NCBI GenBank assembly: GCA_016720595.1
Contig: JADKKI010000016.1
Location: 1-64,000 of the forward strand
Source of the DNA: Myxococcales bacterium
GTDB taxonomy: Bacteria > Myxococcota_A > Polyangia > Haliangiales > Haliangiaceae
Direction of reading: 5' to 3'
DNA: 64,000 nt
The translations under genes and the position numbers were made by a program. The notes beneath the pieces are model-generated. The model did not search any database. It was not told the origin of the DNA and saw only the letters and a program-made list of their open reading frames with translations. Shown here piece after piece: positions 28,421 through 41,375 of the stretch. Each line of letters opens with the position of its first letter. Positions within the stretch are counted from its first letter, which is position 1.

Positions 28421-28950
28421 TCCGCTCGCTGCTCGTCGGAACCGCCGTGCTCGTGCTGACCGCGTGCACGGGTGACGAGGCACCGGAGCGGCCGTCGCAG
28501 GTGGCCCAGCTCGGTGGCCTGAGCTTCGAGGTGCCGGCGGACTGGCATCACATCGAGCTCGGACGTCAGGGCGCGACGGTGTCGATGTGGTCGCCCGACG
28601 GACCGAATCCCCGGAAGGAGACCATCACCATCGTGCGGGGCGATCAGCCCATCGTCGCCGGCTTCCGCGACGGGACCGGGGTGCAAAACGTGCTCGAGCG
28701 AGCGCAGGGCACGCTGCCAGGCGCCCGCCTCTCCGCGGTTCGCACGATCACGACGGCCCAGGGCCTCTCCGGTGCGCGGCTCGAGGTCGACTTCGCACCG
28801 CTCGAACCCGCGCAGATCTACCACCGCATTCACGTCGTGCTCGCCGACGGCGCGGGCTTCGTCAACGTCCTGTACACCGCGAAGGATCCGGATCCTTCGA
28901 CGGATGTCATGGACCTCGTGCTCGGCAGTCTTCGCCGTGGGGAGGGCTAG
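28417..28950 (+). CDS. DcrB/DUF1795-like lipoprotein
   Basis: The GTG overlaps the previous stop. The signal peptide ends VLTAC. The 177-residue mature portion starts LGGLSFEVPADWHHIELG, followed by QGATVSMWSPDGP, ITTAQGLSGARLEVDF and IYHRIHVVLADGAGFVNVLY, which is the strand order of the PsbP/Mog1/DcrB-like fold (DUF1795). In type VI systems, cytoplasmic DUF1795 (Eag) proteins chaperone RHS effectors; here a lipidated version sits just upstream of an exported RHS protein. The family call is from pattern only. Confidence 0.6.
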   Translation: MIRSLLVGTAVLVLTACTGDEAPERPSQVAQLGGLSFEVPADWHHIELGRQGATVSMWSPDGPNPRKETITIVRGDQPIVAGFRDGTGVQNVLERAQGTLPGARLSAVRTITTAQGLSGARLEVDFAPLEPAQIYHRIHVVLADGAGFVNVLYTAKDPDPSTDVMDLVLGSLRRGEG

Positions 28951-28953
28951 ATC

Positions 28954-33752
<4,799 letters not shown>

Positions 33753-33762
33753 GAGCGAAACG

Positions 33763-34215
33763 ATGGCGAGAAACACCGTGCGTGCGTTCCAAGTACTATT
33801 GCTCAGCGTTGGCGCCGTAGCATCAGCGGAGACCTCTAGAGCAGTCCCGCGGTCAGGGGCATACTCGCTTCGACTTGTTGCCGTACGCTCGACGGAAACG
33901 TCCAATGAGGCAGGAGACAAGCAGCCCACATGCGGCGACGAGGGCCGTGCCGCGTTCGACTCGATCTCACAACTCACACTGGTGTTCAACGCGGCCAAGG
34001 GAACAGCCGTTGTAAACGGCGAGGAATGGACGGTTCTCAAGGGGCGAACGCGAACGGTTGCAGCCAAGCAGTTGACGAAGTGCACATCCTTTTCGCTGGG
34101 GCTGCGGAGCCAAGAGTCGGGGGCCACCGGACTGCTCCTTTACGTTTCGAGATGCCCGGAGCGGACTGCGTGTGCCAGTGTCGCCGACTACAGTGGAACT
34201 TTCAGCTCCCAATAG
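33763..34215 (+). CDS. Small exported protein after the RHS gene
   Basis: The ATG at 33763 follows TAGGAGC. The 150-residue product has a signal peptide (VRAFQVLLLSVGAVASAET), no lipobox, and then a beta-rich domain with SGAYSLRLVAVRSTE, CGDEGRAAFDSISQLTLVF, GTAVVNGEEWTVLKGR and a pair of Cys late (SRCPERTACASV). I recognise no family. By position it could be the cognate partner (immunity, chaperone or receptor) of the RHS tip. The region from about 33500 to 34450 looks lower in GC than its neighbours, in keeping with horizontal gain of the tip and this gene. Confidence 0.65.
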   Translation: MARNTVRAFQVLLLSVGAVASAETSRAVPRSGAYSLRLVAVRSTETSNEAGDKQPTCGDEGRAAFDSISQLTLVFNAAKGTAVVNGEEWTVLKGRTRTVAAKQLTKCTSFSLGLRSQESGATGLLLYVSRCPERTACASVADYSGTFSSQ

Positions 34216-34483
34216 AGCAGGCCATCGCGATCGTCTCGATAGTCTGCAGTTCTCATCCTGCGCCCCTTGCCGCGGCGAACTCGGCGGCTTTTGGCTTCCG
34301 CAGCATGGAGGGCTGACGTTTACGAGCACATGGACCTCGACCTGATGTTTTGCGGCGAGCAGCGTCCCGGAATCTGCATCCGCGGACACAGCGTGACCGG
34401 GCGTCGACCTACATCACAACGTGGTTCTTGACCGCGGCCAGCCGTCGGCAACCGAGGAGCCTGGCCGTGTTACAACGCCGCTC

Positions 34484-35188
34484 GTGATCAGCGGCTTCCT
34501 GTTCGACCTCGACGGCACCCTCGTCGATTCGGAGCGCGAGAGCGGCGAGGCGATGGCCCGCGCGCTGCTCGAAGGGCAGGGCCTCGCGATCGAGCAGGCC
34601 GACAAGGACAGCGTGATCGGCCACTCGTGGGTGGCGATCTTCGACAGGCTGTCCCGCCGCTATCCGCAGCTGTCGTGGACCCGCGACGAGCTGATCGCCG
34701 CCACGGCCCACAAGCGGGACGAGGTGTTCGCCGAGCTCGGGGTCACCGTGTTGCCGGGCGCCCGCGAGGTGATGCGGTGGACGCGCACGCGGCCGCGCGC
34801 GCTGGTCACCGGGAGCTCGCGCGTGGAGGTCACGCAGGTGCTGCCGCTGATCAGCCCCGATGCGGTGTTCGACGTGATCTTCGCGGCCGAGGACGTGCCG
34901 CGCAGCAAGCCCGCACCGGATGGCTATCGCGCGGCGATGGCGCACCTGGGCCTCCTGCCGCACGAGTGCGTGGTGATCGAGGACTCGGTCGCCGGGATCG
35001 CCGCTGGGCGCGCCGCGGGCTGCCTGGTGATCGCGGTCAAGGCGGGGAACTTCGGAGGCTGGGATCAATCGGGCGCGCACCGCCTGCTCGAGAGCCTCGA
35101 GGAGTTCACCCCCTCCCTCATCGACGAGCTGGCCAAGCTCGACCCGCGGGACTATGGTTCGCCGATGGGCTCCGGGTCCGTCCCATGA
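34484..35188 (+). CDS. HAD-superfamily hydrolase (phosphatase)
   Basis: The four HAD motifs are present: FLFDLDGTLVDSE (nucleophile and acid/base Asp), VTGSS, SKPAPDGY (motif III Lys) and VVIEDSVAGIAAG. A helical cap follows motif I, as in class-I phosphoglycolate phosphatase-like or sugar-phosphatase enzymes; the substrate is not predictable. I start at GTG 34484, just before motif I. An upstream frame to 34421 adds 21 residues with no ribosome site. The stop overlaps the HMG-CoA lyase start (ATGA), implying coupling. The 268-base gap upstream holds no clear gene, though a short coding-like stretch is described in the findings. Confidence 0.85.
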   Translation: MISGFLFDLDGTLVDSERESGEAMARALLEGQGLAIEQADKDSVIGHSWVAIFDRLSRRYPQLSWTRDELIAATAHKRDEVFAELGVTVLPGAREVMRWTRTRPRALVTGSSRVEVTQVLPLISPDAVFDVIFAAEDVPRSKPAPDGYRAAMAHLGLLPHECVVIEDSVAGIAAGRAAGCLVIAVKAGNFGGWDQSGAHRLLESLEEFTPSLIDELAKLDPRDYGSPMGSGSVP

Positions 35189-36120
35189 AGCTGCCCGCGA
35201 AGGCGACGATCTACGAGGTTGGTCCGCGCGATGGCCTCCAGAACGAGGCGCGCCAGGTCCCCACCGTGGACAAGCTGAAGTTCATCGATGCGCTGGTCTC
35301 CGCGGGGATCCGGGACATCGAGATCACGAGCTTCGTCTCGCCCAAGTGGATCCCGCAGCTCGCCGATGCCGCCGAGGTCGCGCGCGGCGTGCAACGGCCG
35401 GCGAACGTGCGGATGAGCGCCCTGGTCCCCAATCGCCGTGGGCTCGACACCGCGCTGGCCTCCGGGATGCGCGAGGTCGCGGTGTTCCTGTCGGCGTCCG
35501 AGACGCACAACAAGAAGAACGTGAACAAGACGATCGCGGAGACGCTGGCTGCGTTCGACGAGGTGATCCCCGTCGCGCGCGCGGCCAACGTCTCGGTCCG
35601 CGCGTATGTCTCCACGGTCTATGGCTGCCCGTACGAGGGCGATGTCGATCCCGAGCGGTCGGTCGCGCTGACGGGGCAGCTCCGCGACATGGGCGTGTAC
35701 CAGGTCTCGCTCGGCGACACGATCGGCGTCGCGAATCCGCGCCAGGTCGAGGACGTGCTGTCCCGCGTGCTCGCCAAGCACCCGCCCGAGACGGTGGCGA
35801 TGCACTTCCACGACACGCAGGGCACCGCGCTGGCGAACTGTCTGGTTGGGCTGCAGATGGGGATCACGACGATCGATGCCGCGGCCGGCGGGCTCGGCGG
35901 TTGCCCGTACGCACCGGGGGCCTCCGGCAACCTCGCCACCGAGGACGTCGTCGCGATGCTGCACTCGATGGGCGTCGAGACCGGGATCGATCTCGACAAG
36001 CTCACCGAGGCCTCGCGCACCGCGGCCACGTTCGTGGGCCACGAGCTGCCCTCGAAGTACCTGAAGGCGCACCTCGGCAAGCAGGCGCGCGCGCGGCGCC
36101 AGGCCGAACGCACCAGCTAG
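35185..36120 (+). CDS. mvaB: Hydroxymethylglutaryl-CoA lyase
   Basis: The 311-residue enzyme splits HMG-CoA to acetyl-CoA and acetoacetate, the last step of leucine and ketone-body breakdown. TIYEVGPRDGLQNE holds the metal-binding Asp and the Arg of the family; SFVSPKWIPQLADA, ALVPNRRGLDTAL, AMHFHDTQGTALAN (with metal-ligating His) and the signature GGLGGCPYAPGASGNLATED with its catalytic Cys are all intact. The ATG overlaps the preceding HAD stop, and the enoyl-CoA hydratase follows after 22 bases, so the three form one operon. Confidence 0.95.
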   Translation: MKLPAKATIYEVGPRDGLQNEARQVPTVDKLKFIDALVSAGIRDIEITSFVSPKWIPQLADAAEVARGVQRPANVRMSALVPNRRGLDTALASGMREVAVFLSASETHNKKNVNKTIAETLAAFDEVIPVARAANVSVRAYVSTVYGCPYEGDVDPERSVALTGQLRDMGVYQVSLGDTIGVANPRQVEDVLSRVLAKHPPETVAMHFHDTQGTALANCLVGLQMGITTIDAAAGGLGGCPYAPGASGNLATEDVVAMLHSMGVETGIDLDKLTEASRTAATFVGHELPSKYLKAHLGKQARARRQAERTS

Positions 36121-36142
36121 AGACGGTGCTACGTTCCGGCGC

Positions 36143-36922
36143 ATGTCGGAACACATCCTCGTCGAGCGGAGAGGCACCACGGTCTGGATCACGTTGAACC
36201 GGCCGGAGGCGCGCAACGCGCTCTCGCGCGCGGTGAACCTGCGCCTCGCCGAGCTGGCGAACGAGCTCGAGCACGATCCCACCGTGCGCGCCGTGGTGAT
36301 CATGGGCGCGGGGGACAAGGCGTTCTGTGCGGGCGCGGATCTCAAGGAGCGCAAGGGCATCCCGGCTGCGGAGTCGGCGCCGTACATCAACGCGATCTCC
36401 ACCGCGATCAACGAGATCGCGGCGATCCGCAAGCCGACGATCGCGGCGATGAACGGCTCGGCGTATGGCGGCGGGCTCGAGCTCGCGATGGCGTGTGACT
36501 TCCGGATCGCCGTCGAGGGCTGCGAGGTCGGGCTCACCGAGGTGCGGCTCGGCATCATGCCGGGTGCGGGCGGGACGCAGCGGTTGCCGCGCCTGATCGG
36601 CGAGGCGCGCGCGAAGGAGATGATCATGCTCGGGCGGCGGATCCCGATCGCACGCGCGTACGAGATCGGCCTCGTCCACCAGGTCGTGCCCGTGGGGCAG
36701 CTCCACGCGGCGGTCGAAGGGATCCTGACCGAGCTGTCGGGGTGCGCTCCGCTCTCGGTCATCCACGCCAAGAGCGCCCTCGAGCGCGGCGCCAACCTGC
36801 CGCTGGATCAGGGCCTCGAGATCGAGCAGCAGTGCTACGAGGTGACGCTCTACAGTGAGGACCGTGACGAGGGTCTCGCCGCGTTCGCCGCCGGTCGGCC
36901 CCCGGTCTATCAGGGCCGCTAA
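36143..36922 (+). CDS. Enoyl-CoA hydratase/isomerase, likely 3-methylglutaconyl-CoA hydratase
   Basis: A complete 259-residue crotonase-fold enzyme. KAFCAGADLKERKG and GSAYGGGLELAMACDFRIA provide the oxyanion-hole backbone, and GLTEVRLGIMPGAGGTQRLPR supplies the two catalytic Glu positions. It acts on acyl-CoA in the cytoplasm. Adjacency to HMG-CoA lyase suggests 3-methylglutaconyl-CoA hydratase (the LiuC step) that feeds HMG-CoA to the lyase, but the sequence alone does not separate it from other enoyl-CoA hydratases. Confidence 0.9.
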   Translation: MSEHILVERRGTTVWITLNRPEARNALSRAVNLRLAELANELEHDPTVRAVVIMGAGDKAFCAGADLKERKGIPAAESAPYINAISTAINEIAAIRKPTIAAMNGSAYGGGLELAMACDFRIAVEGCEVGLTEVRLGIMPGAGGTQRLPRLIGEARAKEMIMLGRRIPIARAYEIGLVHQVVPVGQLHAAVEGILTELSGCAPLSVIHAKSALERGANLPLDQGLEIEQQCYEVTLYSEDRDEGLAAFAAGRPPVYQGR

Positions 36923-36958
36923 GCAGGGGCGGTAGCCGCACCGGATAGGCCGAAACCT

Positions 36959-37017
36959 GCACAGTGGCGCTGGAGAGCGCCGACCTGGGGGACCAGGCTC
37001 CGATGAGGTATCTGTGC
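36959..37017 (+). ncRNA. Candidate structured RNA, three-way junction
   Basis: In the gap between the hydratase and the next gene, GCACAG (36959-36964) pairs with CTGTGC (37012-37017) to close a loop containing two more perfect hairpins: GGCGCT-GGAG-AGCGCC (36966-36981) and CCTGG-GGGA-CCAGG (36984-36997), the latter with a GNRA tetraloop. Nested perfect stems in a 59-base window suggest an RNA element such as a leader or a small RNA. It does not match the riboswitch consensus sequences I know. The strand is taken from the GNRA loop and the gene order. Confidence 0.45.
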
Positions 37018-37123
37018 GTCGATCCTCGGGGGGGCAGAGACCACGACCGTCACCTCGATCCAGGATCTTGCACGTGACGCGCAATTCCTCCAGATGGCCT
37101 GCCGGGTGCAATGACCCCACGTC

Positions 37124-38206
37124 ATGCCCGCCATCGACCGCCTGATGAAGAAACTGGGGTACGTGAAGCTGTCCAGCTACGGGCTGGTGCTGACCCCGGA
37201 AGGTCGGGTGTTGTCGATGCGTCCCGCGGCCCTGGATGATGGTCTGGGGCACCGGATCGTCGGCTGGCAGGACGGGGATCTGGCCGCGATGGAGCTCGAC
37301 AAGTGGGAGCCCGCCCGGCCGGCACCCAAGGCTGCCGTGGCAACCCGAGTGGCCGCCTCCCCACCGCAGCTCCCGACCCGCCCATTCTCCGCGGCGCCGA
37401 GCGCGATCCCGGGCATGGTGGTGCGCGAGACCTCGTTGCCGATCACGGTCGCCCAGGTCCCGACGATCAAGCAGCCCGCCCCGGCGCCGATGACCGCGCG
37501 TGCTCCGATTGTGGCACCCGAGCCGGTTGTCGAGGAAGATGACTGGGAATGGACGATCGCGATCGCGCGGGCGAGGGCAGCGGCGGACGAGGCGGAGCTC
37601 GCAGCAGCGGCACCGCCCCCACCGGCACCGAAGTGGATCCCGGCCAAGACGTTGCCGCTGGCCAAGGTCGCGGCGATGAAGCCCGATCCGATCCAGGACG
37701 ACGCGTGGCCCAAGACCGAGCCGCTGGGCGAGCTCGACTACAACGACTACGCAAGCCCGATGGCCGAGGTGGTCCGGGTCGTGCGGCTGGCGAACACGCC
37801 GCGCGTGGTGATGCCCGCGAAGGCGACGCCGCCCAAGGCGATGCCGGTCGTGGTGCCCGTGGTCGCGGCGCCGGTCCCCGCGCAGGCGCGCGAGTATCCG
37901 CGGGCGAAGTCGCCGGTCACGGTGATCCCCGTCCCCAAGCTCCCGAACATCTCGAGCTCGGCCTCGACCCCACGCGCGCTGCACATCGCGCCCGTGGTGC
38001 GGACGTCTGCGGCGCCGATCGCTCCGCCCCGCCGCATCGCGAAGGGCACCGGTCCGTACCTGCCGAAGACCGCGCCGATGGCCGTGGTCGCCGCGCCGCG
38101 CCGCGACGACGACACGGTGCCGGGCATCGTGCTGCCGCCGATCTCGCGCACGATCTCTCCCTCCGTCTCGCTCCCCAGCATCGTGAAGCGCGCACAGCGG
38201 GGCTAG
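37124..38206 (+). CDS. Proline-rich low-complexity protein
   Basis: A 360-residue protein with an ordered N-terminus of about 60 residues (AIDRLMKKLGYVKLSSYGLV, LDDGLGHRIVGWQDGDLAAM) and then a long disordered Pro/Ala/Val-rich region containing TPR/AP-type repeats, ending RTISPSVSLPSIVKRAQRG. There is no signal peptide or membrane segment. Disordered proteins of this kind often act as linkers in signalling or surface assemblies in myxobacteria. No ribosome site is obvious before the ATG; a structured RNA candidate lies about 110 bases upstream. The stop is 2 bases before the next gene. Confidence 0.6.
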   Translation: MPAIDRLMKKLGYVKLSSYGLVLTPEGRVLSMRPAALDDGLGHRIVGWQDGDLAAMELDKWEPARPAPKAAVATRVAASPPQLPTRPFSAAPSAIPGMVVRETSLPITVAQVPTIKQPAPAPMTARAPIVAPEPVVEEDDWEWTIAIARARAAADEAELAAAAPPPPAPKWIPAKTLPLAKVAAMKPDPIQDDAWPKTEPLGELDYNDYASPMAEVVRVVRLANTPRVVMPAKATPPKAMPVVVPVVAAPVPAQAREYPRAKSPVTVIPVPKLPNISSSASTPRALHIAPVVRTSAAPIAPPRRIAKGTGPYLPKTAPMAVVAAPRRDDDTVPGIVLPPISRTISPSVSLPSIVKRAQRG

Positions 38207-38208
38207 GC

Positions 38209-39306
38209 ATGCGGCGGACGCTCGGCGTCGTCGCGACCCTCGCGCTGCTGGCGATGGGCGTCGCGTGTGGTGGCGGCGGTGGCAAGGCCAAGGTCGCGGC
38301 CAAGCCCGTGGGCCCGGCTGTCGACGAGAAGACCGCGGAGAAGGACGCCGGTGGGCTCGTCACGGAGATCTACGACACGATCAACCGCGGCAAGCCCGAC
38401 AACCTGTTCTCGCTGCTGAACGATCCGCTGACCATCTTCGGTCCGCGCAAGGCCGATGCGACGGTGACGCGCTCCGAGGCGTTGGTGGCGCTCGGCAAGC
38501 TGGTGGATCCCAAGTCCAAGCAGCATGCGCAGGTCCACTCGGGCGCCCTCGAGGTCATCGCGTCGAGTGGCGGTCACTCGGCCTGGGCGTTCGACGTGAT
38601 CACCGTCGAGGGGCAGCCGCTCGCCGTGACCGCGGTGCTGACCAACGATGACGATCTGTGGGCGGTGTCGGCCGCATCGCTGGCGCACACGCCGTCGATG
38701 AAGGAGCTGCGCAGCGAGCTGAAGAAGGTCGCGATCGTCCCGCCAGGCGCGATGTCGACCGCGAAGGTCGATGACCGCGCGAAGGGTGCGGTCGAGCGGT
38801 TCCAGAAGGGTCTGATCGATCAGCAGAGCTGGGGCGATGATCTGGCGAGCCGGACCGAGGCCCTCGTGATCGGTCCCACCGGTGGGGACGTCACCAAGGG
38901 GAAGAAGGAGATCAAGCGGCTGTGGAAGAAGCGCATGGAGGCCGAGACCCGCTCGGCGATCTCCGGCGAGGTCGCGGCGGCGGTGACGCCCGATGGCCAG
39001 CTCGCGTGGGTCACCGCACCGGTGACGCGGGTCGAGAAGGACGAGGATCCGCTGCCGCTGCGCATGTTCGCGGTGTTCGAGAAGAACGGTAACGACTGGA
39101 AGATGATCGTCCTGCAGGAGTCCCTCGCCGTCGACGAGCCCGGCGCGGGGGCGAGCTTCGTGAAGATCCTCCCGCCGGCCCCCAAGGCTCCCGAGCCGCC
39201 GCCCGAGGTCAAGGAGGCCAAGAAGGACGACAAGGCGAAGACCGAGCCCAAGAAGAAGAAGAAGAAAAAGAAGAAGAAGAAGAAGGCCGAGGACGAGGAC
39301 GGGTAG
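38209..39306 (+). CDS. Lipoprotein with two SnoaL/NTF2-like halves and a poly-Lys tail
   Basis: The signal peptide ends MGVAC. The 365-residue product has two halves that look alike: each resembles an NTF2/SnoaL-like (DUF4440-type) domain (IYDTINRGKPDNLFSLLND with SGGHSAWAFDVITVEGQPLAV, and KKRMEAETRSAISGEVAAAV with DGQLAWVTAPVTRV). The C-terminus is DDKAKTEPKK and a run of 12 or more Lys followed by AEDEDG, coded mainly by AAG triplets. The positive tail could bind nucleic acid or negatively charged surfaces. The gene is 2 bases after the Pro-rich gene and 5 bases before the first RCC1 lipoprotein, so all are co-transcribed. Confidence 0.75.
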   Translation: MRRTLGVVATLALLAMGVACGGGGGKAKVAAKPVGPAVDEKTAEKDAGGLVTEIYDTINRGKPDNLFSLLNDPLTIFGPRKADATVTRSEALVALGKLVDPKSKQHAQVHSGALEVIASSGGHSAWAFDVITVEGQPLAVTAVLTNDDDLWAVSAASLAHTPSMKELRSELKKVAIVPPGAMSTAKVDDRAKGAVERFQKGLIDQQSWGDDLASRTEALVIGPTGGDVTKGKKEIKRLWKKRMEAETRSAISGEVAAAVTPDGQLAWVTAPVTRVEKDEDPLPLRMFAVFEKNGNDWKMIVLQESLAVDEPGAGASFVKILPPAPKAPEPPPEVKEAKKDDKAKTEPKKKKKKKKKKKKAEDEDG

Positions 39307-39311
39307 GGCGC

Positions 39312-41375
39312 GTGTTCGCACGTGCGCTCCTGCTCGTGACGGTGGCGACAGGTCTCGGGTGTGGCTCCAAGGACGCGGGGAAGGATCGCGTAGCGCCCGA
39401 CGAGCCCGGTCGTAAGCCGCCGCCCGTCGTCGTGCCAGTGCCGGTGGCCGCACCGTTCGAGATCGCTGCGCCGACCGACAAGCTGGTCTCCGTCGGGCGC
39501 GGGCCTCGCCACGCCTGTGTCGTTCGCGAGAGCGGCGCGGTCGATTGCTGGGGGCAGCACCTCGCGTGTCACGGCTGCGATGTGCCGCCGCCCGCCGACG
39601 CGACGGTCCGCCGCGTCCCCGGCGTCGCCGATGCGAGATCGATCAGCGCGGATGGGGAGTGCGTGCTTCGCAAGACCGGCGAGGTCGCGTGTCTCGCCGA
39701 TGACAAGCTCGAGCTCGTGCCGCTCGCCGGCCTGACGGGTGTCACGTACGTCGATCCCGGATCGAAGTGCTTCGTCCATGGTGGCGGACGCGTCACCTGC
39801 CGCGATCCGCAGACGCAGGTGCTGGTCGCGGTCGCGAACGTGCGCGACGCCGTCGCGGTGAGCTCGGATGGCTCCATGCGCTGCGTGGTCGGCAAGTCCG
39901 GCGAGGTCAGGTGCGGCGCGCTGTACGATCCGACGCAGCTGACCAGGCTGCACGGGATTCCTCCCGTCAAGGAGTTTGCGCTCGCGGGCGACAACTACCA
40001 CCGCGCGTGCTTCGCGGCGCTCGATGGCACGGTTGGTTGCTTCGACCTACCCGACTACGTCGAGCCGGGGACACAGCTGCGCCCGCTGGGGCCGAAGGAG
40101 GGCAATGGCACGGTGCTGTCGGAGCCCGCGAGGTTTGCGAGCGCCACCCAGCTGACGATCCGTGGCGGGATCACGATCGAGAACGCGGAGATCTCGATGG
40201 AGGCGCTCGTGAACGGGCACGTGTTGACCAGCGATCTCCGAGGCTCGACGGGGGAGGTGCCGCTGCTCACCGATGCCGTCCAGGTCACCCATGGTTGTGC
40301 GATCCGCGCGCAAGGCTCGCTGGTGTGCTGGGGCAATAACCATGGCGGTGTGCTCGCGCAGCGCACGACGATCGACGCGCTGCACGCTCCGCCGACGCCG
40401 GTGGCCGGCAGCGGCGACGTCGTCGACCTGGCGCTCGGCACGCTCGTCGGCTACGCCCTCACGCGCACCGGCGTGGTGCTGCGCTGGGGCAAGCCCGACC
40501 AGGCCTGGTACGCAAGCGGGGAGACTGTCGCCACGCCGATGCCGCTCGGGCTCGGACCGCACGATCTCGTGGAGATCACCGCCGATGAAGCTGGGCGGCT
40601 GTGCATGCGCTCGAAGAGCGGAGAGGTGTGGTGCCAGCTCGAGCACGAGCGCGCGAACGATCGCCGGCTCGATCAGCTCGACACCGAGACCATCGCGTCG
40701 ATCTCGGCGGGGGACGGACGGGTCTACGCCGTGCATGGCGACGGTCGCGCCGAGATGCACCTGACGCGCCTCTGGGACCTCGCGACGTCCGAGGACGTCG
40801 CGCTCGGCGTGCCGGTGATCGGCAGCTCGGGCATGCGCGACGAGTTCCGGTGCTGGATGCGCCGCGATCACACCGTCGGTTGCCCGCAGCCGATCAAGGG
40901 CGTCGAAGCCGCGACGGCGCTCGCGACGGGCTGGGAGTTCTCGTGCGTGATCCAGCGCGGCGACGTGGCCTGCTGGACCTTTCGCTGGGACGACCACGGC
41001 ATCCGTCACGAGGGAGCCGAGCTGCTCTCCGTGCCCGGGCTTCATGACGCCACGGACCTCGCCGCGGGCGGCGACTACGCGTGCGCGGTGCACGCGGGCG
41101 GCAAGGTCAGCTGCTTTCACTTCGATGCCAAGGGCGAGAAGCTGTTGCCGCCGGTCGTGGTCGTCGACGGCGGCGCGGTGGATGTCGAGCTGACGTACGG
41201 CACCGCTGGTCAGATCGAGGCGTCGCGGCAGCTGCACGGTCCGGATCCGGCCGGCGAGACGGGCTGCGCGATCATGCGCGACTACACCGTGAGCTGCTGG
41301 GGCACGAACCTCGTCGGCGAGACCGGGGATGGCTCGCTCGTCGGATCGCCTTCGCCGATCGGGGTGAAGCTGTGA
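39312..41375 (+). CDS. RCC1-type repeat lipoprotein (first of two)
   Basis: The signal peptide ends TGLGC. After a Lys/Pro-rich linker the 687-residue product contains repeats that read GAVDCWG, GEVACLAD, GSLVCWGNNHGGVL, GVVLRWGKP, GEVWCQLE, GDVACWTF and YTVSCWGTNLVGETGDGS, the pattern of RCC1/BLIP-II beta-propeller proteins. Such propellers bind proteins or carbohydrates; in Myxococcota they are abundant on the cell surface. Many Cys alternate with the repeats, consistent with export. The stop overlaps the start of the next paralogue (GTGA). Confidence 0.85.
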   Translation: MFARALLLVTVATGLGCGSKDAGKDRVAPDEPGRKPPPVVVPVPVAAPFEIAAPTDKLVSVGRGPRHACVVRESGAVDCWGQHLACHGCDVPPPADATVRRVPGVADARSISADGECVLRKTGEVACLADDKLELVPLAGLTGVTYVDPGSKCFVHGGGRVTCRDPQTQVLVAVANVRDAVAVSSDGSMRCVVGKSGEVRCGALYDPTQLTRLHGIPPVKEFALAGDNYHRACFAALDGTVGCFDLPDYVEPGTQLRPLGPKEGNGTVLSEPARFASATQLTIRGGITIENAEISMEALVNGHVLTSDLRGSTGEVPLLTDAVQVTHGCAIRAQGSLVCWGNNHGGVLAQRTTIDALHAPPTPVAGSGDVVDLALGTLVGYALTRTGVVLRWGKPDQAWYASGETVATPMPLGLGPHDLVEITADEAGRLCMRSKSGEVWCQLEHERANDRRLDQLDTETIASISAGDGRVYAVHGDGRAEMHLTRLWDLATSEDVALGVPVIGSSGMRDEFRCWMRRDHTVGCPQPIKGVEAATALATGWEFSCVIQRGDVACWTFRWDDHGIRHEGAELLSVPGLHDATDLAAGGDYACAVHAGGKVSCFHFDAKGEKLLPPVVVVDGGAVDVELTYGTAGQIEASRQLHGPDPAGETGCAIMRDYTVSCWGTNLVGETGDGSLVGSPSPIGVKL

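Noticed and set aside
36959..37017. Known riboswitch (glycine, cyclic-di-GMP, cobalamin, TPP)
   Set aside because: The conserved core sequences of these classes are not present, so only a generic structured RNA is proposed.
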